Positions 34,656 to 64,000 of a stretch of DNA of 64,000 bases are shown one piece after another. Position 1 is the stretch's first letter, and each line of letters starts with the position of its first letter. Source of the DNA: Xenopus tropicalis (Eukaryota > Chordata > Amphibia > Anura > Pipidae); NCBI RefSeq assembly GCF_000004195.4, contig NC_030678.2:90984404-91048403 (forward strand). The letters run 5' to 3'. Position numbers and translations under genes: made by a program. Below the pieces are notes generated by a model. It saw only the letters and a list, made by a program, of their open reading frames with translations, had not been told where the DNA came from and did no database searches.

Positions 34656-35144
34656 ATCACACTAGGGGGCTGATTTACTAAGACACGAATTCGAATCCGA
34701 ATTGGAAAAATTCCGATTGGAAAACGAACATTTTGCGTCTTTTTCGTATTTTTTGCGATTTTTTCGGCGCCTTTACGACTTTTCGGAAATTGACGCGACT
34801 TTTTCGTTACCAATACGATTTTTGCAAAAAAAGCGAGTTTTTCATATTGAGCACTCGTAAGCGGCGGCCGAAACTTTCAGACTTAGCATGATTTTGGAAG
34901 CCTCCCATAGGACTCAATGGCACCCTGCAGCTCCAACCTGGCCCAAGAAAAGTCACCATACTGAAGCTTGAATGAATCCGAATGCTACGAAAAAATCGCA
35001 ACATTTTGCGCAACTTTCGGAATGGCTACGAAAAAGGCGCGATAATTTTCCGAAAAAATCGCCAAATACCAATCATTACGAAAAAAACGCAATCGGACGC
35101 ATTCGGCCGGTTCGTGAGTAAGTAAATGGGCCCCTAGGTGTGAT
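34656..35144. mobile_element. Fold-back MITE rich in CGAAAAA motifs
   Basis: Left ATCACACTAGGGGGCTGATT and right inverted AAATGGGCCCCTAGGTGTGAT are terminal inverted repeats; the interior is an imperfect palindrome full of TTTTTCG/CGAAAAA. Confidence 0.7.
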
Positions 35145-35466
35145 AGACAGGCAGGGCTATTTAGTGAGCCGCATTTGCTCCAACCAGGATTGTAGAGGCA
35201 TTATAAGCCGGGTATAATAGCAAGTTTTAACGCTACGAAAAAATTGCCAGATTTTGCGCAACATTCGGATGGCAACGAAAAAGTTGCGATAATTTTCCGA
35301 AAAAATCGCCAAATACCAATCATTACGAAAAAAACGCAATCGGACGCATTCGGCCGGTTCGTGAGTAAGTAAATGGGCCCCTAGGTGTGATAGACAGGCA
35401 GGGCTATTTAGTGAGCCGCATTTGCTCCAACCAGGATTGTAGAGGCATTATAAGCCGGGTATAATA
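34984..35466 (+). repeat. 247-bp tandem duplication
   Basis: Copies 34984-35219 and 35232-35466 are offset by 247-248 bp. The last 179 bp (35041-35219 and 35288-35466) are identical, while the first 55-60 bp differ at about ten positions. The unit joins the right part of the fold-back element to its flank. Confidence 0.95.
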
Positions 35467-35974
35467 CTGCCCAGAGTAGGGTTAACAGTGTACAGACCTA
35501 GGGTTAGATAGTGATCACCCAGGTTCCACTGGAAGCATATACCTGAAAGCTGGGAGTTAACCCATTGTGCCCTGCAGCTAAAGGGTCAGTGTGACATATT
35601 CTTGTAAGTACTGCCTATGCTGTGAAATGCTACTGCCTGCCTATTCTGTAATTACTCCTAAGTGGCTGTGTAAATAAACAGTTCATGGTTTCAATGTTAA
35701 GAACCACTGGCGCCCATTTATTGAGAAATACAACACATATCCACCTGGCCTCCATACAAAGCGAGGGCTCACCCCTATGGGATACAGTCTCATCCTGGGT
35801 AAAATACGGTGTAGCTTGTGGTAATTAAAGGGCTAATTTACTATAAGCTTACACATGAAACACAAATTCTATTTTTTAATAACACATCCATACCCATTAT
35901 AAAAGCATTTTAAAATCCCAGCTGTCAATCATACCCCCCCCCCCCCCTCATCATCATCTAATTATGTAGCCAGT

Positions 35975-36130
35975 GCATGGGCCTGGGCATCTGTGGATTC
36001 TGGCAAATGCCAGAGGGGTTACTGTAAAACAGCGACAGACAGTCACTGTTGGGCTGAAGGGGGCTGTTTGGGCTCTGTGTACTTGGAATGCTAGGGGCCT
36101 GTTTTGAATCCCATGTCAGGCCTGGCCACT
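35975..36130. repeat. Dispersed repeat, second copy of the 14557 family
   Basis: Shares TGTGGATTCTGGCAAATGCC-like and GGGCCTGTTTTGAATC blocks with 14557-14700. Confidence 0.6.
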
Positions 36131-36806
36131 GTCAATAGTTCCAAAGTGCCAAAAGCCACAATAGCTCTTTATTGATACTTGGGGGAGGATGCCAAACATT
36201 TTGTTTTAGGATGCCAACTGAAGGCCTTTCATTGGAAAGCTAATAATTATATAAGTTGTTGTAAATTGAAACTGCCTGCAATTGTTATCCTAAAACAAAT
36301 ATATCTGCATTGCTTATACTAGCAATCTTAGTTATTAGGGCAGTGGCATACAGAGCATTTTAACCACCAGAGGCCATGTCAGCTAAAATCAGTATTTTGA
36401 TTAATGTACATGAGTTGCTAAGAATTACATTTTCTTTCTCTGTGGAAAAAGCTATTTCAGGAAACTTTTTATAGACGTAAATATTTTTGGCTGAAGGACC
36501 AATACAGCTGTGCTTTCGTATATATTTTAAATGTTTATAGCCACTTGACCTCTAGTTATCCAATGAACCGGCTTATTGTACAGTCACTCGGATCACATTT
36601 CCCTAAAGAGTAGCTGAAAAGAGCGGCAGAGCCAGATTTTCTTTAAAAAAAAATTGCGTCCTATGTCCTACACTTTGCATGCTCACAGACTGCCACACTT
36701 AAGATGGCTGCCGGGTTAGTAGACGTTCGGTGGCACGTTGTACGGCTGGAGGTCCATAGAGGGCGCTGTGCGCTCAAGCTCAGGGTTAGTGGTGGCGCGA
36801 CCCGGA

Positions 36807-36837
36807 TATAAAAGCTGCGCAGCAAGTGACAACCGGT

Positions 36838-36847
<10 letters not shown>
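36807..36847 (+). promoter_or_regulatory. pabpc4: pabpc4 core promoter: TATA box and 5'TOP-like start
   Basis: TATAAAAG at 36807-36814 is followed 31 bp later by CTCTTTT at 36838, a C-initiated pyrimidine run as in 5'TOP mRNAs. Poly(A)-binding protein mRNAs are known TOP mRNAs, translated under mTOR/LARP1 control. The start site itself is inferred from spacing. Confidence 0.65.
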
Positions 36848-60596
<23,749 letters not shown>

Positions 60597-60609
60597 ACCA
60601 GGCTGACCT

Positions 60610-62044
60610 GTAAGTATCCACACTAGTCAGTATGCAGGGATATTCCCCCTAGATCTGATGGTTAACAGATTGTGTAGCTGTCTAATACAAATTTGCAGAA
60701 AGCAATACATTTACTTTAAATATTAGGGTGCATTCTGCAAGAGGCTTAAGTTTATTTTGTGTAAAATATGGTATGCACTGCTTTCATGTATGCATACACT
60801 GGAAATTTTTAGTGGAATTTTCTATACAACTCTTGTGCTGTTCTATAAGTAGAGGGGAAATAGTGTTCACAGGCCTGACTGGGATTCATAAGAGGACCTT
60901 GCATTTTAACTACACAGAGACTAAAACAGCCCCCCACAAGACCACTAAGTAGTGACTGTCTAAGGCTTCTTATAGCAGCCCCTCCGACAGAACCCACAGA
61001 TTGCCATTCCCTACCTGAGTTGTTATATGTCTTCAAACATGTGTCCTTTTTCCTTTAGATGTAGGTACCTGACTAGAGGAGCTGGCTCTTCTGTGCTGCA
61101 CCATAACCGGTGTAACTGTTGTTTGGTTTGTCCCACATACAAGTCAGAGCACTCGTCACTGCACTGCATGTACAGTGTTACTCTTCTTATGCTTTGGGAT
61201 TAGGTCTTTGGGGTGAAACAGTTGCTATCTCAAGCTTAAATAGAGGTGGGAGTGCAGCATCTATTGTCTGCCACATATAATGCTGTTTTTTCACCCACCC
61301 CTCTCCCTGGAAGGTTTATTAACCCCTCATAGCTCCAATCATGCTAATACAATTAACACCTTCCCTTCATGAAATCCCTAACCCCATGCTGGTTATGATA
61401 AACAGATTATGCTGATTGGAGCAATAGTCCAGGGTATTTATTCCAGAAAGATCCTAGCACAAGTCATTCTGAATTGAGAAAGCCAGTAGGATGACTGGTG
61501 AAACATCATTGAGTAAAGCACAGCAAGCCAATTGATTTGACTTATTACTACAGGTATCAGACCCCTTATCCGGAAACCTATTATCCAGAAAGTTCCGAAT
61601 TACAGAAAGGCCATCTCCCATAGACAATTTTAATGAAATAATTCACATTTTTAAAAATGGTTTCCTTTTTCTTTGTAATAATAAGTACCTTGTACTTGAT
61701 CCCAACAATATATATTTAATCCTTATTGGAACCAAAACAATCCTATTGGATTTACTTACTGTTTAAATAATTTTTTTAGTAGCCTTAAGGTAGGGGATCC
61801 GAATTATGGAAAGACCCCTTATCCAGAATACCCCAGGTCCCAAGCATTCTGGATAACGGGTCCCATACCTGTACAGATATTGTGACCGTTGATCTAATCA
61901 TGAACTTTTAAATTGTATACAGCCATATAGTATTTGAACATGGGATTGAGGGTTATGGGCATTTGTTTTTTTATCTCTTTCACAAAATATGTGTAATTTC
62001 CAGTTATATATAGTATTTCTATTTCATTTATTCTATCTCCACAG
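60610..62044 (+). other. pabpc4: Intron within the pabpc4 3'UTR
   Basis: Donor ACCT|GTAAGT 13 bp after the stop; acceptor CTCCACAG ending at 62044. A stop this close to the last junction should avoid nonsense-mediated decay. Contains an ACAGGTAT MITE (61549-61873). Confidence 0.75.
61549..61873. mobile_element. Palindromic MITE, ACAGGTAT family, copy 6
   Basis: TACAGGTATCAGACCCCTTA left and GGGTCCCATACCTGTA right, family interior. Confidence 0.9.
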
Positions 62045-62385
62045 GGAATAAAGAAGCCAAAATCAAATCACAAGATGTGTGAGGGTTTGGTAAGTGGCTG
62101 CCAAGAACCTTTTCCCCTTCACATAAAGAGTGTCTCCGCAGGAGATGCTAATTTGTTAAAAATGAGGTCTATGCACTATGTCGCTTTATGCTCTTGAGAT
62201 GATAAGCCACATCTTGGATGAGCATCAATAGGATCCTTTCCAAGGAAATCCTGAGAGACTTTTAAGATTGCAAAGGATTTTTATTTTTTGCGGATTTTGA
62301 GTTGACAACAAATGTAAAACATTGTTTGAATGTAACATCCTAAAGTTGTTTCTCAGTGAAATAATAAAACATTTGTTAATTGCCG
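62045..62385 (+). other. pabpc4: pabpc4 terminal 3'UTR exon
   Basis: Starts GGAATAAAGAAGCC after the acceptor and runs to the poly(A) signal; no reading frame. Confidence 0.7.
62363..62368 (+). terminator. pabpc4: pabpc4 poly(A) signal
   Basis: AATAAA followed within 20-40 nt by CCGTTTGTGTGCC and a T run, a good cleavage context. Confidence 0.75.
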
Positions 62386-64000
62386 TTTGTGTGCCTTTTT
62401 TTGAGAAAAATTAAGACCAGCAACAGAATTTTATTCATTTAAGGTTTTCTTATCCAGCTGAATGTAATCAATAGGTTATTTGCCTTTCTGTACATGATCT
62501 GTAGGTATCTTCATCTGAGATTTACTAATACATATTTGAGCATACTTTTCAGTGCAGTATACTTTGACAGAACACAGAACACTTTGACATCTTTGATTTA
62601 CATCCCCATGTGCAGTGCCAGCCAAAAGCAACCTATTTTCCATTCAAATAACCGGGCAAGGGCATTTTACTGCCAGTGTTCCCTTGAGACTTTGTGAGCT
62701 TAAGGGCTTTGGTGCATTGTTTTGATCTGAGAGCCAGACTGACATAAGGGACAATACTGGGGACAGTGGCTGGGTCATTTACCCTGGGGCCTGTGCACAA
62801 ATACAGTACTTTCCTTGCTTGATAACTGTACTAAATGCTTTATCATATAGTAAATGTATGACAAGGGAGTTGGCTTGTCAGCTGCTATAGACCGATAAGC
62901 AGAGCACAGAAGAATAATATATATATTATAATAAATCACACTTTTCCTTCAGTAAGACAAATAATATTGGTAATACACATAGTTTTGTTCATGTACAGTA
63001 TGTATAATATAAATCTGGGAATTAACGCAAATGGCATAAGTTATTTCTTTTTCAAAATAAGAGATTGTCACACCCAGGGATCAGGTATTTAACTCTGTTC
63101 CCAGCAGGGTTTTCCACAAAACAAGTTAAATTTTTTTTTAACCCAGAACAGACTGGTTCACCTGGTAGTCCTTAATATATAGAGGAAACACATTATTAGA
63201 TAGTGCCTTGGCCACTGTTGGGGTAAATTAATCCAAGGGTATTACAAAAACAGCTGACCACATATTATGGTAAATTAGCTAGAAACACTCTAAAAAAAGT
63301 TACATCTATATTATATCTTAGCAAGAAAGCTCTGCATTTTGGAAAAGCCAGTGCAGGAGAAATCTTTGTTATCTTGAGCTGGTGACTAGTAGTTTACAAC
63401 AATCCAGAATTGTCCACTTACAGCTCCATTATATTAGGCTTGCTTTAAAGGTACCCGTGGGTTCATTGCAAAGCTCTCTTGCTACGACTCAACAGCTGCC
63501 CAAAAAATGTGTGACAGGACTACCCTCAAACTGGTGGCCTTTTTGTGGTGTTTGTTGGAAAACAAACAAGCAGAGCCCCACAACCCATTATTTCCTTTGG
63601 GACCATATGCATTTCTGGAAGATGCTTCCCACAAAAGTTGTTACATAGGAAAGGTTTCATGGTGGGCCCCAGTCCTTGGTACCTTCCCATTGTTCGGCTG
63701 CTGGGAGGGGCGTGACATCACAACAACTTGCAGCTCAGCAGTACTGAAGTTTATCAGAGCACAGGTCACATGGCTGTGGCACCCAAGGAAATTAAGAATA
63801 TGGCTAGCCCCATGCAAATTCTTTTAAAATTAAATCTAAAAAAAAAAATCTGGTTTTGAAACTGATTTCAATGCAGCATTCTACTGGAGAAGCTCTATTA
63901 ACTGATGTGTTTTGAAAAAAACCCATTACTGTATTCCTTTAAGATCAAAAATTAACAAATGTAACAGTGAAACAAACAACCATTTATTGGCTCAAACTGT
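62386..64000. other. Downstream intergenic sequence
   Basis: AT-rich, no gene recognised; only a partial repeat at its right end. Confidence 0.75.
63650..63942. repeat. Partial copy of a TTAA-bounded dispersed repeat
   Basis: Blocks TGAAGTTTATCAGAGCACAG, GGCTAGCCCCATGC and AGCTCTATTAACTGATG, ending TATTCCT|TTAA, match a Xenopus repeat from memory. The left half appears to be missing. Confidence 0.4.

Larger units (their letters stand above)
34345..35735 (+). repeat. Possible solo LTR interrupted by a fold-back element
   Basis: A TATAAAAGGC box at about 34539, an AATAAA at 35673-35678 and a following TGGCGCCC resembling a tRNA-Lys primer-binding start give an LTR-like layout, with the fold-back element inserted between them. 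Ends and target duplication could not be fixed, so this is tentative. Confidence 0.25.
34014..36600. other. Repeat-rich spacer between the CR1 element and pabpc4
   Basis: Composite of dispersed repeats: an unnamed repeat at 34014-34340, an LTR-like stretch holding a fold-back element and a tandem duplication (34345-35735), a copy of the 14557 repeat (35975-36130) and AT-rich sequence. No gene recognised; in particular no bHLH (HEYL) exon. Confidence 0.7.

Overview
This window is vertebrate nuclear DNA, most likely from a clawed frog (Xenopus). The evidence is three spliced genes with vertebrate-type protein sequences and GT-AG introns, sitting among very dense palindromic MITEs, hAT, PIF/Harbinger, TTAA-type and Tc1 elements plus a CR1 LINE, a repeat landscape I associate with Xenopus. 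I cannot tell X. tropicalis from X. laevis here.

Three protein-coding genes lie head to tail on the + strand. (1) hpcal4, coding 1864-7811 in 3 coding exons, encodes a complete 191-residue neuronal calcium sensor; its 5' non-coding exon is not identified and its 3'UTR probably ends near 10.7 kb. (2) nt5c1a, coding 17751-26273 in 6 exons, encodes a complete 364-residue cytosolic 5'-nucleotidase IA; its 3'UTR probably ends near 29.8 kb. (3) pabpc4, coding 37363-60596 in 14 coding exons plus a 3'UTR exon ending near 62.4 kb, encodes a complete 626-residue cytoplasmic poly(A)-binding protein with four RRMs and a C-terminal MLLE domain. All exon junctions were worked out by hand and keep the reading frame. 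The order matches the human 1p34 block HPCAL4-NT5C1A-HEYL-PABPC4, all in one orientation, except that no HEYL exon is visible between nt5c1a and pabpc4.

Region by region: 1-0.7 kb is the 3' end of an L1-type LINE. 0.7-10.7 kb is hpcal4, with two perfect long palindromes in intron 1 and a minisatellite in intron 2. 10.7-17.4 kb is intergenic with MITEs. 17.4-29.8 kb is nt5c1a. 30.2-34.0 kb is a nearly complete, apparently young CR1 retrotransposon with an intact 1007-codon ORF2. 34.0-36.7 kb is a composite of nested and tandemly duplicated repeats. 36.8-62.4 kb is pabpc4, starting at a TATA box paired with a 5'TOP-like pyrimidine start; its introns hold most of the mobile DNA. 62.4-64 kb holds only repeat fragments.

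The three genes do not form a pathway. The part most worth a second look is the repeat biology: two hAT elements inserted in opposite orientation at the same 8-bp site in two copies of one host repeat; 112-bp and 93-bp perfect hairpin repeats built on a shared core; TTAA elements placed back to back sharing one TTAA; and a 247-bp tandem duplication whose copies are partly identical and partly diverged.
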